From: Episyrphus balteatus
Taxonomy: Eukaryota; Arthropoda; Insecta; Diptera; Syrphidae
Direction: 5' to 3'
DNA: 64,000 bases
Assembly: GCF_945859705.1 (NCBI RefSeq)
Contig: NC_079136.1
Location: 41,449,307 to 41,513,306 of the forward strand
The notes beneath the pieces were generated by a model, which saw nothing but the letters and a program-made list of their open reading frames with translations, made no database searches and was not told the origin of the DNA. Of this stretch, positions 1-13,532 are shown one piece after another (the first letter of the stretch is position 1; every line of letters begins with the position of its first letter). Made by a program: the position numbers and the translations under genes.

Positions 1-120
1 TTTCCGCTTTATTTAAAAAAACAACTTCTGAATCGAATTAAACATGTACTTTTGATTTTAAACTGACTGTGCTTTCATTTGTCACACAACGAGTTCCGAA
101 AATATTTAATAATTAATTTT

Positions 121-289
121 GGAATAGAAGTGTTTTGAAAGTCATGCATAGGAATAGTTTTGTTTTGAAACTTAGCAAAATTTTATTTTGCTTTATATCA
201 GGAATAGTGTTGTTTTGATTCTCAAAGAATGTGAAAAATATGGAATACATTCGTTTTGATTCAAACTGTAATATTTCTACAAAGTATAA
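121..289. repeat. Short dispersed motif array GGAATAG..GTTTTGA
   Basis: A motif of the form GGAATA(G/C)-4 to 6 bases-GTTTTGA recurs at 121, 151, 201 and 242, with a fifth copy at 1551 beyond the element at 290-1446. Spacing is irregular (about 30-50 bp). The transposon therefore appears to have inserted into a pre-existing motif-rich stretch. Function unknown. The first 120 bases hold nothing I can recognise. Confidence 0.45.
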
Positions 290-1446
290 AGCTATGATTA
301 CACGGTCAACGAAATCGGTCAACGCGTTGACTCTCTGACGTCAAGAAAAAATCCATATTCTGTCTGTCATCTCACCGTCAACGTTCACAGTGTCAATGCA
401 TAAAACATTGACTATCACACGATTGACACTATTGCGTCAATGTTCTCCTAAATTACGTTGACGCGCAGGTGTGTCAACGTGACGTTTACTTAGAAGTGTC
501 AACGCGTTGACTCGCAAAACTTTGTTGATCACACTGTTTTACACAAAGCAAAAATTTAAATTTTCCAAAAATATTTTGTAAAAAAAAGCGGAGAAAATGT
601 GATTTGAAAAAAGCTATCATAAAAAAAATTAAGCGAAAATTTGTTTTACATGGTCGCATTGAAATGTAAATATTTCGAGATATACGCAATGGACTTTTAA
701 GATTAAAGTCTTAAATGAATTCTGATAAGATTGTTGAACATAATATAAATGTAAAATTAGTAAAGTTTTGCCGAAAAATTAGAAACAAAAATAAAAAAGT
801 TTTGACTTTTGATTTAAAAAAAATCGAAAAAAATCAATATGGCCACCTTCAAACGCTTATAGCATATGAACGCCGCACCCAATATTAGTGGTTATGATCT
901 TAAAATGTAGCTTAGAATATACAAATGGTTTTTGTTTTTTTTGTAAAAAAAATTTTTTTTGCATCCATTATGGATGCCATGGCCATACCGAAAAGTTTTT
1001 TTGTAAAAAAAAAAACAAAAAGGAGAAATTAGAACCCTCCTCCCTCCAAAATGGTACACCATTAAAAAAATCGCCCTCTAAAAAATGTTCCCAATCCAAC
1101 TTTCATCACATTTCTATACAAAAAACAGTGTCAATCTGAAACGATGACACGGTATTAAATTCTGCCCCGTCAACGCTGGGACAGGGTCATTGCGTTGACA
1201 CCCAGTTCTAAAACCCTGTCAAAGCGTCCCAATGCCATTGAAAGAGAGATTACACGGTCATCGAAAATAGTCAATGCGTTGACCCAAAAATGTTTGTCAA
1301 CGCGAGTGTCATCGTACCCGTCAACGCAAGACAGCAGTTTTCGTTGACGATCACCCGACGTGACACTCTTGGGACAGATTGTGACGTCATTTTTACGTCA
1401 GAGAGTCAACGCGTTGACCGATTTCGTTGACCGTGTAATCATAGCT
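290..1446. mobile_element. PIF/Harbinger-like non-autonomous DNA transposon
   Basis: The ends are a terminal inverted repeat of about 50 bp beginning AGCTATGATTACACGG, and the element is flanked by TAA at 287-289 and 1447-1449. A TAA/TTA three-base duplication is the established target signature of PIF/Harbinger elements. The ends contain the perfect palindrome GTCAACGCGTTGAC (318-331, 1405-1418), repeated internally at 498-511, and a degenerate second copy of the terminus lies at 1250-1290. No transposase frame is visible, so it is presumably moved by an element elsewhere. The superfamily assignment rests on TSD length only. Confidence 0.75.
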
Positions 1447-1449
1447 TAA

Positions 1450-4400
1450 CTCTGGAACAAGTTGACTTTGAAAGTGCTCAACCACACTCAAAGAAAGAGG
1501 TTAAAAAAATTGAGATAAACTGCGTTTCTAACTCATTTTTCACAAAAAGTGGAATAGATTGTTTTTGATTCTAGGGGACACATTTTTGAATGCAACTTTT
1601 CAAGATTTAGGGATGCTTTTAAAACAAATCTTTGAATATGCATATTAACAATTTCGCATTTTTTAAAATATTTTTTATGTTTTGGAGACAATTCTTAATA
1701 CTAATGTTTAATCGAAAGAATTATGGATGGAGGAAGCAAATAATTTATCCAAAGTAGTGTTTTTTTTTTCCAAACTCCACAAGAACTGCAATTAATCGAA
1801 ATAAAATGGCCTTTCATAATTTTGAGTTTGAACCATTGGTTTTGGAACACCCTGTATATTAGAAAACAAAGCGTTCAAAACTGCTTCGGTCTCTTTACAT
1901 GGTCAGCGAAAGAAAAATTCATTTGAACTATTAAATTTTTAATATTTAAAATATAATGCGCATACACCACAGTGACCCACAAAAATTTTACTATATTCTT
2001 TAACTTTGATAAGTCGGCTTCGAACGTTAAAACTGGGGTATACAACGCAAAAAAGAAACCATAACCAATTTTATTACTATGATTTACATTGTGGCTTACA
2101 TAACTTCATTATAATATTAATAAGTTGTTTTTTTGTGTGTTTTCAACTCGAGAACGACTGGAACGAATTTCGGAACTTCTTTTTGTAAAGTATGATGGTA
2201 ACTTTGAAAAAAATATACGTGGAGAATAAAAACATAGAATTTTTAGATAACTAAGCTTCTCAGCAAAAAAAAAAAAACCCTCGCCACGGGAATGACAAGT
2301 TTGATGGACGAAAACTGCAATCATGAATATCCCTCCGCAGTCACATGGTAATTTTTTTGAAATCATACTAAATTTATACATAATTTAAAAGATGCCGGTT
2401 TTGTGGAATTACATGGTCCCGAAAATTTTATAATCTGTAAATCTTAGCGGCGGAAGTAGAACAAGCAAATCGATATCAATCAATGTAACATTTTCCTTCT
2501 TTAAAATCTAATTCAGTTGTTTTCTTTTTGCATCATGAAACACTGTGGTATTTTTTGAACTTTTATATAACCTTTAATTTATGTTTTTTTTTTACACAAA
2601 ACCAATACATGCCCTATAAAAGTAAGTAAAAAGTTTAATATTACAGCTGGGCATCATGGCAGCAACCAACTTTGTACGGAAATAGAATAGAAATTTGTAG
2701 CAGCGATATGGGATATTATGTAGAAAAAAAAGGAAAAAAAAAAAAAAACTATCGTAACGTAAGTATGATGTATTTCAAGTGCATGTGTTTGTGTCTATGG
2801 TAGCTTTACAAATCGCCACATGTTTTGGCTAGAAGGATACTTCCAGTGATTACTGGTGGAGATAAATGAAAATTTGCCGTTATGATAGTGATGGATGGAG
2901 TGCATCATTTGAATAAGAATAAAAAAAAAATAAAAAATAGTAAAAGAACTTTATTCAAGAAAAAAAGGATCTTCTCTTCTTCTTCCTCTATTCTTTTTTT
3001 TCTTGTTGTTTTTGTATGTCTGATGATGTATGAGGTTTTGAGGTGTTGGAAAATAAGCTTCCTGGTTATTGACTTTTAAGTGGTTTTAGGTTTTCTTTCT
3101 TGTAGATGATACATTCTGTTAGAATGGATGTGTTTGGTTAGTGTATTTGAAAAAAAGTGGGTGGTCGAAATGGTTTGAATAAGAAACACGATGCACCACT
3201 TAGCAAGAGAAAATCGATATTGCATACAAAATTGCATTGTATTTTATATCTTTTGTGTAGAAGAGGAAGAAGCTAAAAAAGAAGGAAACAAATATTGAAT
3301 ATACACCTAAAATATCTAAAGTGTATTGTTGTTAGTGTGATGTGTTGTGGTGTTGTGTGCAATGAAGCATGAAGTAGTTTAAATCTAAATGATTTACATT
3401 TCTTATCGGTTTTGACATTTTCTCAGAAAATAAGTTGAAAGCATTTTGTTTTGGATTACCTTTATAGTACTTTCATCGTCATTATTGTCATCATTTGTTA
3501 TTTAAGTTTTGAAAGAAAAGACCACCTTTCAAGCTTTCACACTCAATCAATTGAAAGAAATGAGGTGTGAAAAGATAGAGAATTGACAAATTGCATAATC
3601 AATATCTGAACCAAAATGAACTCCCAAATTATGAAACATGAATTTATTTTACTAGTCAATAGTAAGACCGATTACTCGATTGCTCACTTAGCAAATACAT
3701 TTTGACATTTTTGGAACTCCTGAAAATTATGAAGCTCTTTCACTTTGTATTAAGGACTGAGGTGATGGAAAATATATCTTCTTTTGACATTTTATGAAAA
3801 ATCCAGAATACTAGAATAATAAAATAGGTTTATTCTTTTATTCTCCAACTAGACCTGTACTTTTTAATTATTTTCCAAAGCCGAAAAGTCGTTGTCACAC
3901 ACACACTGAATTTTTAACATAGCGTACTGCACTTTTTATGTGACGGGTATATCACCGCTTTGGAGCGTTGTATAGTTCTAAGGCTTATTGTTTTACACTC
4001 TTTTACGTGACGTTTAAAAATCTGAGCGAAAGGTAAAAAGCGGTGACTGTGGCGTATGCGCAATATTTTATGTGATAACTTCAACAGTTGATATAATGAT
4101 ATAAAGTTTATTCGAACTAATGGGTTTTTTTCCCAAAAACAGGTCGATTTTTAATTATGATTTATTTGTGTCTTTAAACACTAAGCGAACCATTTTTTTT
4201 TCACTTCTACTCATTAAAAGAAGTTTTTAGAAGCCTGCTTTTATTTTAGAGGTATGACAAAAATCTCATCTGATCTATATAGCCACTTGCTTATCTATTC
4301 AATGGATCCAAGAGCCCCCTGATACTATATTCATGCCAAAACCCCTCAGAATACCAGAATCAAACTGTTATAAAACTAGTGTTAGTGATGACAAAATTGG

Positions 4401-4734
4401 GATGCAAAATTGTAATAAATGAAAGATACAATTATGAAAATGACCACAACTCAATTTGTTCCAATACTACTTGGGCTTCTGAAAACAGAGCTTGGCTAGT
4501 TCTGTAATATTGCCAGGTGTTCAGAGTTTAAAATATAAACTTTTTTAGAATTGAGTTTACGTTTAAGTAGATTTAACATCTCAAAAGGAAAATACTGTGA
4601 ATAAACGTCGAAATTATTATCAAAAAGTGAATATATCTGCACAAAGATGTCAGCTCCAAATAGAATTCTGCTTTTGCATAGGTAATTTAACCATCCAAAT
4701 GAAAACAAACGCATTGAACTGATCTTTTTTATTT
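1450..4734. other. AT-rich non-coding stretch, no gene seen
   Basis: I see no credible coding region, RNA gene or well-bounded element here. Open frames at about 2.0-2.4 kb and 2.9-3.1 kb are AT-driven and carry no recognisable domain. A transposon-end-like motif GGAACACCCTGTATA is present at 1844-1858. A stretch near 1950-1975 reappears inverted near 4045-4075 (core GCGTATGCGCAATATTTTA), which hints at an old inverted repeat, but its limits cannot be fixed. Confidence 0.5.
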
Positions 4735-4942
4735 GGGAGCGGGTCATAATTCTGCTTGTCAAAATTCTGTACGACAAAATTCTGTGGGGTCAAAATACTG
4801 TAATACCATAATTCTGTACGTCATTATACTGTAAATACAAAATTCTGTACGTCAAAATACTGTATGAACAAAATACTGACATGCAAAATTCTGTTTTGTA
4901 AAATTCTGTACGGCAAAATACTGTATATCAACATTCTGTAAA
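4735..4942. repeat. Terminal motif array (AAAATTCTG family), left end of an element
   Basis: The segment starts GGGAGCGGGTCATAATTCTG and continues as about 14 copies of a short motif of the form CAAAAT(T/A)CTGT(A). The start closely matches the GGGATCGGGTCAAAATTCTG ends of the elements at 23844 and 25741. I infer this is the left end of a related element. No matching right end (array ending CCAACCC) was found in the next kilobase, so it is probably truncated. An 18-bp GC-cored palindrome follows at 4979-4996. Confidence 0.6.
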
Positions 4943-4978
4943 AATGCCTTAAAAAAAATATCGTTTTGATAATGTAAA

Positions 4979-4996
4979 AAAGTGCGCGCGCACTTT
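4979..4996. repeat. GC-cored perfect palindrome
   Basis: AAAGTGCGCGCGCACTTT is a perfect 18-bp palindrome with an alternating CG core, rare in this AT-rich context. An equivalent 18-bp palindrome (AAAAAGCGCGCGCTTTTT) sits at 24465-24482 beside the right motif array of the element at 23844-24642. It therefore looks like a family feature rather than chance. Confidence 0.6.
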
Positions 4997-5704
4997 CAAA
5001 AATGGTCCAGAAAAACGCAAAAATATTTTGTGGTATGAGATTTAATTTTTTTTTTTAATTTCAATTAACTTTTGCTTATCAGACTTCAAGTACATATAAT
5101 TATTATTTTTTTTTTTTTTTTCATCTTGTTCATAAATATATTCTATAAATTTACGCTCATTTACGGGCGTAAATTTAAATTTTAAATGAAAATCAAATGA
5201 ATAATGTATGCAAATTGGTTGCCTATTCACATTCTGGGTGGATTTTTGCTGTAAAACGCTTTGATTTTAAAAGAGCTTTCAATCGCCAAGTTCAAAATTA
5301 AAAGAGCCAAAATCCTATAAACCGAAAATCAAAATTTTAAGGAGCGAGTTAAAAGTTCAAGGAGCCTGTTTGGGGATAAATATACGGCTCTGGCAAAACT
5401 GGGTACAACCCGAAAGTTGTATAGGTATTTTTTAACCAGATGGACTATCTTGAAAAACAGATTATGTACTTGTTAAAAGCTCATAATTAGTTTTCGATAC
5501 TTTAAGCTTAGAATATTGTCGGAAAAACCACTACATTTGGACATGTGTTTTCCATTTTAATTTCGCGTTGAGAGTCATCCCGATATATTTTGACTCATTT
5601 GCAAATGGAAGTTGAGTAGGTATTAATAAAAAAGAGGCAATCTATCAATTTTGTTTTATAAGAAAAGTACACTGATTAAAATTCGTTAAGCGCTATTCGG
5701 CTAT

Positions 5705-5954
5705 TTTATTTTTCCGTTCATTGAAATTTGATAGAGAATTTTTTATTTATATGTTCGATTCGATTATTGTCAGCAAAGAGTTAATATTGTACTATAATAG
5801 TTTGTTCTATTTGAGGTATATCGCGTATAAACAAATAGTACAAAATGGGACCTAGAACACTACTTTGTGGTACACCATTAACAATTTCTCTAAACTCTGA
5901 ATAATCTTTTCCTTGTCTAACGTAGAAACCCCTGTTTTCTAGATATTCTCCAAG
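5705..5954 (-). pseudogene. Non-LTR retrotransposon reverse transcriptase fragment
   Basis: Read on the minus strand from about 5954, the frame contains a sequence ending in GVPQSSVLGPILYYLFIRDI, which matches the conserved GVPQGSVLGPLLF..YI.DIP block of jockey/CR1-type reverse transcriptases. It is preceded by YLENRGFYVRQG, typical of the same domain. An in-frame TAA follows after about 50 codons, and the next residues LFADN look like a damaged catalytic (F/Y)ADD box. Both ends are missing. This is a dead, 5'- and 3'-truncated LINE copy; the clade is not resolved. Confidence 0.75.
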
Positions 5955-5961
5955 AGTTTTT

Positions 5962-8900
5962 TAGAGCCCACCAGGCAGGATATGTCTTAATAAGAACAAG
6001 TCTTTCTTGAAAGCAAGGATTGACTAAATTTAAGAAAAAATCCTTCACTTTTTTTTTTTTTCTAAATGTTCATTCTGTACATTATAACAATTCATTTTTC
6101 ATTATCTTTATCAAGAATTTTTAACAATTAAAATAATATTAATAGTTCTTTTGTAAAAGAAAGAAGTTAATCCAAAACCATAATAAATTGACTCATTTAA
6201 CAAAAAAAACACTGCATAAACAATTAAAACACATAAATAAACATGTTTTTGCAACAAAGTGTGTTTAAAAAGGAACCGTGTTTTTTTATATGCAATTAAT
6301 TAACAATAATGTTGTGTGCAAAAATTAAAAAAAAAAAAAAAACAAAACAAGAAAAAAAAAAAAAATATTCGCTTGGATAAATTTAATTTCCGTTCATGCA
6401 TAAAAAGCATAAAGCACACTACAATTCCAAATTATATCCAACTCTATTTGAATTATTCATAATTTAAAATCAACATTTTAACAAATCAACAAATAACAAC
6501 AACAACAAGGTCAGTGTTATTGCAATTTAATAGCAAACAAAAAAATAAAATCAAAAAATTAATATTTAACACCATGTCGTTTGGAGTGGATATACCACAA
6601 GACATACTCAAAGATTTGCAAATCAGGAAATTAATTTGTTTAGATGGATTTTTTGTTCTTTATTCTTTTTTGTTATGAATTAATGAAAATAGAATAACAG
6701 CATTTATGTCTTTTAAGCATTCTTCTTGTGTTTTGAATTTCTTTGAGTTGGATTTTTCTTACATCGCATGGACAAGTTATTTTGTGTTGTGCAGGGTGTG
6801 TTGATTTTTTTTTTCTTTTTAACTAAAAATGCGCAGAATCATAATTTCTAATAATTTGAGAGAAGGAAGAAATAATATTAAATGTCAAGTTAAAGAGTTG
6901 CCATCATGTGTATATACAATTTTGATATCAAAATCGCAAATTCTCCTTTTTCGAAAATTAAAATTTTTGTAAAGTTAAAGAGTCCATTAGGAGTAGGTTA
7001 CGTTATGCTAGTGGATCATGTTAAGTACCACCATTTTTTTGTTACAGTAAACTGCATACTAAATAAAAAACAGAGGAATATAAGTAACAATCAAACAAAC
7101 TAAAGTTTTACTGAGATTAATTTGTGTTTCTGAAAGTAAGTAGTTTGTAGAGACTTTTTGCTTTTTCGAAAAAGGCAATACAATTTGTATTAAGTGGAAG
7201 ATATTGCATTTATAAAGATTTAAATTCTGGTCTTAAAATATATCTCAATGTTTATCTTCAGTATCACTTTCACAATATAAAAGAAAACCATGAAAAACTG
7301 TCAAAAAATTAGATGAGACACAAAATCTTACGGGTGTGACATTTGATAGTAAAGGAAAAAATGTTCTTTTTTTGGTAAATTACTTAAATTATTTTACGTC
7401 CAATATAATTTTTATTTATTATATTTCTGAAATTATATAAATAGATATAATTCGCAGAACGCTGACAAAAATTTAAATTTAATTTTTTCGTGTTTTTATT
7501 AATTCAGTTGCATTTTTTGGATAAGAGCTTATCGTTTGATCGATTCCACATCATTTTAACAAAAATTTTACTGAGCTACTTTTTTTCTTGGAACAAAAGT
7601 TATAAACACCAAGAAAATGAAATTTTTCTTTGTATACAGCATTTTATTAACCCTTTATAATAATGCCTAGTTACTGGATTATTACAAAAAGTTAGTCAAA
7701 TATCATACCTTTAATTTTTTTTTTATCGAAAAAGGGACTGAAATTCACATTTTTTTTTTATACAGGGTGTCCCAAAAGTCAACGTCGAAACGAAAACGGT
7801 AGATAGAGTAGGTGGTGACAGTTATCAGAAAAATAATAAAAAAAATCGCAGCCTTATATTTTGTAAAATGGTCACCCTGTGACGGTTTTTCATGTGCTTA
7901 ATTTTTCTCATTTTTTTTCTTTTGTTACGAAACCTTAAATAACCCAGCTTCCAAATGCATTCAATAATTTTAAACAGCTGCATCAGTTTTAAAGCAAATA
8001 TTACTTTTTTGCCCAACTAAGTACCTACTTAAAAATTTTACATGACTCTAATTCAATGAACCGTAGTGTAAAAAAAATGCACTACGATGTTTCGGCAAGT
8101 TACCTTAAAAGTTGGTGTGTTCAATTCGCTTTTCAAAATGGTATATACCTTTCAGAATATGGTCATAGTTAAAAAAAAAAAGATATAAAAAGGGTTTAAT
8201 GGTTTAATCTCAATCGAGTCATCCAGTCAGTAGACTTTGCAGTCCACATTGGAAAAGAAAGAAGTCAAATAGAGTGGAGAGACTTCCACTTCGCACTAAA
8301 AAAAAATTCCAAAAGTAGTGATAGTACCTACTCTTTACGTTCACCAAAGAAAGTTGCTAACAACTTGATTTTCATTTTTAAGTTTCCAGAAAATAATTTT
8401 AGTGTGACCTTAATACAATAATCTTGTTTCTACATTAAACACATCAGGATATTGTTAGTTAAATAAAGTATATTTGCAACTTCTCAACTTCTTCATGTTC
8501 TTCAAAGCCTTATAAGAAAAAATTGATTGAGCAGTCGCCTCTAAGCGCTTGAACTTAGATTTAGATGCAAATTCTTTCCTACGTAAAAAAAATTCTATTA
8601 CACTTATAGTTTTTTTGGAGTCTCGAAAACTTTTTCTATAAGGTGTAAAATGTAATTAAGTCACCCTGACTCAAGATATCGATACTGTTTCATATTCTAT
8701 AAGGCCTCGGCGTGTATTGTTTCGAAATACCACAATTTTGTATTTTGATGGATTGGTATGGAGATTCCATAGATTAGTATAATCTGCTAATGATCTGGAG
8801 CTGAAGTATATTTCGGCAAGACAATGTCATCAGTATATAACCGGAACATTGTTAGGAACATTGTTAAATTGTATTCCTCTTAAAGGTATTCAAGGAAAAA

Positions 8901-11725
8901 ATGAAGAAAAGTGGGTTAAGTTGGTAGCCCTGTTTAAAGCCGGAAGATATGATGAACTAAATTAAAGTTTCTATTCAATCACAAAAAGCAGTGAAAATAT
9001 TTTTGTACATATTTTACACTTAATTAAGCATTTTAAACGATAAAACATGTTGCTAAGTTTTAGCAATAGAACTCTTCTATCCATCGAATTTTAGGCAGTT
9101 CGAAAATCAATAAAAAAAGGGATAAGGCTTTTTTTCCACTTCGAGGACAAGTTCAAGTTACAAGTACAATTAAACAAAAATTTCACCACATTAAATATGT
9201 ATTATTTTTTAAAATATAAACATGGAAACCCTTAAACTTCCTATTAAACTGTTCAAAGCAGTAAAAAAAAAAAAATAAACTTTATGTCTCTATTCTCCAC
9301 ACTCTCATTTTTTTTACATCCAACACTGTTATCTTTTTAAAAGCGCAACACATACTTAAACTAACGAAGACCGAAGAAAGAAAGAAAAAAATTAAAAATG
9401 TTTTTCCGTATCTCAAATTCTAGTTGTGTTGTAAACATGAATTTGAAGAGTTTCATTAAATTGTTTCTAAAAGTAGTTTCACGAACTTAAAGATGTACTG
9501 AGTCCACATGTCTGTTGTGTTGATATGAACTACAGCACAATAACAGAAATAAATGAAGAGTTGTAAGAATAAACAACACGAAACTTTTTCATCCAATAAA
9601 TCATATTGAGAGTTGCAATTTTATGCAAATGCAGTTGAATTATCGAGTTTCAAATATTATTTCCTGCTTTTTTGTATTACTTTAAATATCCCCCACGTTT
9701 GAGTTCGTGGAAAAGTAATTGCAGTCAAATCATACTCAAAAAGTAAGATGATTACTGCATTATTTCAATCTGTGTTCGAATTGATATTTTTAATAATTTC
9801 GGCAGTAACTCCGACTAATAGCAATATTTTTGCCTTGGAAGACAAAAAACTTCTTCAATTCATCTATCATTATCATTTATGCAGTAAAGTGCATTTTAAT
9901 TATTATATCCCTCTTGGCATGTGGCAATTTTTTTCAATGAAAGTGAAAATTCCTTCATCAAAAAAACTTGAAAGGTTAAAATGAAAAAAAAAAAAAACTA
10001 CTTTGCAACTCTGCGAGTTTCCTTATTCACAAATCAAATGATTTTCCCATCACAGTAGCGCAGCGGCCCGCAGCCCGCTTTTAGCGACAAATTATTTTTG
10101 ATTGCAATCTTTGTTGTTTAAGGCTCTTCAAGAAAAAGATGTATAAACGATGACAACGACCGACTACAACGGCAAACGAGAAACGACAAAGATGATAATG
10201 ATGATGGTGATGATGATGATGGTATTTTTAATAGCAGTGACATTAATTAAACTCATTTAACCAGCTCTAACATCACACAAGTTGCTTAATGTTTAGCTCA
10301 CGTGCTGGAAGGTTGTTTTTTTTTTTTTTTACTTTTTTTATTTCAACAAACAAGCTCAAGATAAAATTTTAAAATCTCATAAATAAAAGTGACTAAGCTA
10401 GTTTTTATGTACAAAAAAGAGGGGTTTTACTTTTTCTTCTTTTATAGCATTGAAATTAGTTTAAATTTAAGGTAGACTTTTCACTATTTGACAACTATTT
10501 GTAAGGCAAGATTGACACATTTTCATGACGAAATAATTTATCGAAACCGTAAAGACGTCTCTTAGAAAAAAGTTTTTTTTTATTAGTGCATAGTGGATAT
10601 CTTCAAAATCTAATAGATACCAAGTTTGAAACAAACCAGTCTATCTTTTAGAATTTGTATTGTTATTGATATTCTAGTGGTTAGGACCCTACGTTTTGTG
10701 GGTAGCTCCAAGTCCAGGGTAACAAATGTAATGATCCTTTTGTTAAAAATGCATACTAAATTTTGCAAAGATGAATGGCACTTACCTGAAAAGAAAGAAA
10801 GAAAAACTTATTAGTCATGAATAAAAAAACAAAAACAATCGGAAGTATTAAATATATAATGTTTTGAATATATAGTAAATGTATCTCATCGGCTTTTATA
10901 AAATATATTTAAGAAAACTAAGACTCGGAAAAGTAAACTTCTAAAAGACGATCTTCAGCCCATGACATGGTTAACATTATTTATCTTTGAACTTATAACA
11001 CTAGTTATTTCTGGTTTAAATTTTATTTATCTAAAAGAAAAAAACTACATTCTTCCTTTCCAATTTGTAGAAATTTATTATTCTCTTTTACAAAATTAAT
11101 AGATAAAAGATAACAGAAAATGAATAAAAAAGTGAAAGCCATTACTTTCAAATGCATGTCGTTTTTGTTTCATTTAATTGCTTTTTTTTTTCTCTTAAAT
11201 ATAATTTATGCACAGTCAAATTAATCTCTTTACCCCAGCTGGATGTGTGTGCTTAGAAAAATAAACAAAAAAAAAAAATGAATTTATTATTCTATGCGAA
11301 TTATTAAAATTTATTTAACACTTACATTTGCCCCACACGTGTTGGTGCGTACAGTGGAACAAAACAAATAAATACAAATCAAATATTAAATTAAATAATT
11401 TCACGTTCTGTGATGAAATTAATTTGGTAAAATTAAGAAAGCCTCTCTAATAAAAATCATAACATAACATCCCCATCGCACAGTGTGGCAAATCACGAAT
11501 CTAGCTGGATAAAGTTAATAAATCGTGTTAAATTGACTTTTTTTCTAAACAGTTTTTACTAAATGAATGTGAATAGATGAAATTACATATATAAAAAAGA
11601 AAGATTTTTAAAAGATATCTATAATTTCTCCAAAAAGTGGGACAAAATAATGAAGAAAAAATGCATTTTTGTGGTATTTTAATTTACATTCACATAAACA
11701 TATTTTATGATTTGATATACCAACA
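5962..11725. other. AT-rich non-coding stretch, no gene seen
   Basis: No recognisable gene, RNA or bounded element. Notable small items are a CAACAACAACAAG run at about 6490-6510, a 34-codon frame at 6574-6678 in good start context but without a splice donor, the transposon-end-like motif TATACAGGGTGTCCCA at 7759-7774, and a GAT/GATGAT run at 10193-10226. Frames near 6.9, 7.8, 9.7 and 10.6 kb show no domain and are likely chance. Confidence 0.5.
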
Positions 11726-11727
11726 TA

Positions 11728-13068
11728 TGTACATTAGGGTGGGTCAAAAAAAAATCGAAATTCTTTTTTTTGATTTGGTACTCCGAAAAATCGATTGCTA
11801 GACACCTCTAGAATACACACACCAAATATGAGCTCTTTATATTAATGGGAAGGTACTCCGCTTTTAAATTTTCCATTTTTGCATCAAGCTTCTACAAAAA
11901 AAAATTATTTTTTTTATAAATCGACTTTTTTGCAAATTTCTTTGCTTATTCTTGTAGGAAATTGAACGCTCTACAAAAAAGACTACATACTCTTTTTTCG
12001 TTTATCTAACCGTTTAGTAGATATTTGAGGTCCAAAAATCGAGAAAATCTTTAAAAATTCGGTTTTTGTTCTTAATTTTGTAACAAATTGAAAAATTATA
12101 ATAATCAAACGCGCATGACATATTCTTGTAGGAAACAGATTGCTCCACAAAAAAGGTCTTAATAATTTTTTTCAATAATCTAACCATTCTAAAGATATTC
12201 GAGGTCAAAGTTAAAAAAAAATATGAAAACATTTTTTACTTTTCAAAATTTTCTAATTCACTGAAAATTCAATATTTTCAAATTAGCAAGATGTTTCTTG
12301 TAGAGACTTAAACGTTCTATAAAAAGTTCCTTGGCAGCAAATTAATTGCTTTAATCGTTAAGAAGATATTCGTATCCAAACCAATGCCCACTGATTTCAA
12401 TAGTTTTCTTATGACAACTATGCATTGCGATTTGAATACGATTATCTTCTAAACGGTTAAAGCAATTAATTTGCTGCCAAAACGTTTAAGTCCCTACAAG
12501 AAAACATCTTGCTAGTTTGAAAATATTGAATTTTCAGTGAATTAGAAAATTTTTTAAAAATAAAAAATGTTTTCACATTTTTTTTTAACTTTGACCTCGA
12601 ATATCTTTAGAATGGTTAGATTATTGAAAAAAATTATTAAGACCTTTCTTGTGGAACAATCTGTTTCCTGCAAGAATATGTCATGCGCGTTTGATTATTA
12701 TAATTTTTCAATTTGTTACAAAATTAAGAACAAAAAATGAATTTTTAAAGATTTTCTCGATTTTTGGACCTCAAATATCTACTAAACGGTTAGATAATTC
12801 AAAAAAGTGTATTTAACCTTTTTTGTAGAGCGTTCAATTTTCTACAAGAATAAAATTGGCTAAAAAATCAATTAATAAAAAAATTATTTTTTTTTTTTTT
12901 GGTAGAAGCTTGATGTAAAAATGGAAAATTGAAAAGCGGAGGACCTTCCCATTAAGATAAAGAGCTCATTATTTGGTGAGTATATTCTAGAGGTGTCTAG
13001 CAATCGAGTTTTCGAAGTACAAAATCAAAAAAACGAATTTCCATTTTTTTGACCCACCCTAATGTACA
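11728..13068. mobile_element. TA-flanked fold-back element with TGTACATTAGGG ends
   Basis: The whole 1.34-kb unit is a long palindrome: the left arm (from 11728 to about 12377) is repeated inverted in the right arm (about 12434-13068) around a loop of about 55 bp. The ends read TGTACATTAGGGTGGGTC, and TA flanks both sides (11726-11727, 13069-13070), the target choice of Tc1/mariner-type elements. Arms are diverged by scattered substitutions and small indels, so it is not very recent. There is no coding capacity. The element at 29992-31928 shares the first 12 terminal bases. Confidence 0.75.
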
Positions 13069-13532
13069 TACTTCATTATTTTTAGAAACGCTTGAAGAAA
13101 TGAATAAAAAGTAAATTGCTTTTCACGAAAAAAGCAACAAAACTTTTAACATTTTAAAGGTTAGCCAAAAATAGCATAAAGACTTTGCATTTCTGAAAAT
13201 TAATATAATAAGATAATGAAATGAAAAATAACATTTTTTGAAAAATAATTAAAAAATACATATAATTTTTTTTTAATAAGGCAATAAAATTACAAGTTAA
13301 GGGAAAAAAAAAACAAAACTAGTCATATCGGCTCTTAATAAATCCATTATTAAAATTTACTGCCCAAACAAATTCCCTCAATTTGTTTTCTTTCACCGGC
13401 TAGATCAATTTGCAAAAAAAAATTGCATTTCATACAAGTCATTTTATAATGTTAATATTTTCCCATATTAAACTCAAAACCTCCATATTTCTTGAAATTT
13501 CAAATCATACTAATTATGAAATTTATTAAAGT

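Noticed and set aside
6574..6678. 34-codon frame starting ATGTCGTTTGGAGTG in good start context after a CAACAACAACAAG/GTCAGT site
   Set aside because: No splice donor follows the protein-like first 18 codons, the tail is T-rich, and no family is recognised; a small ORF or first exon cannot be supported.
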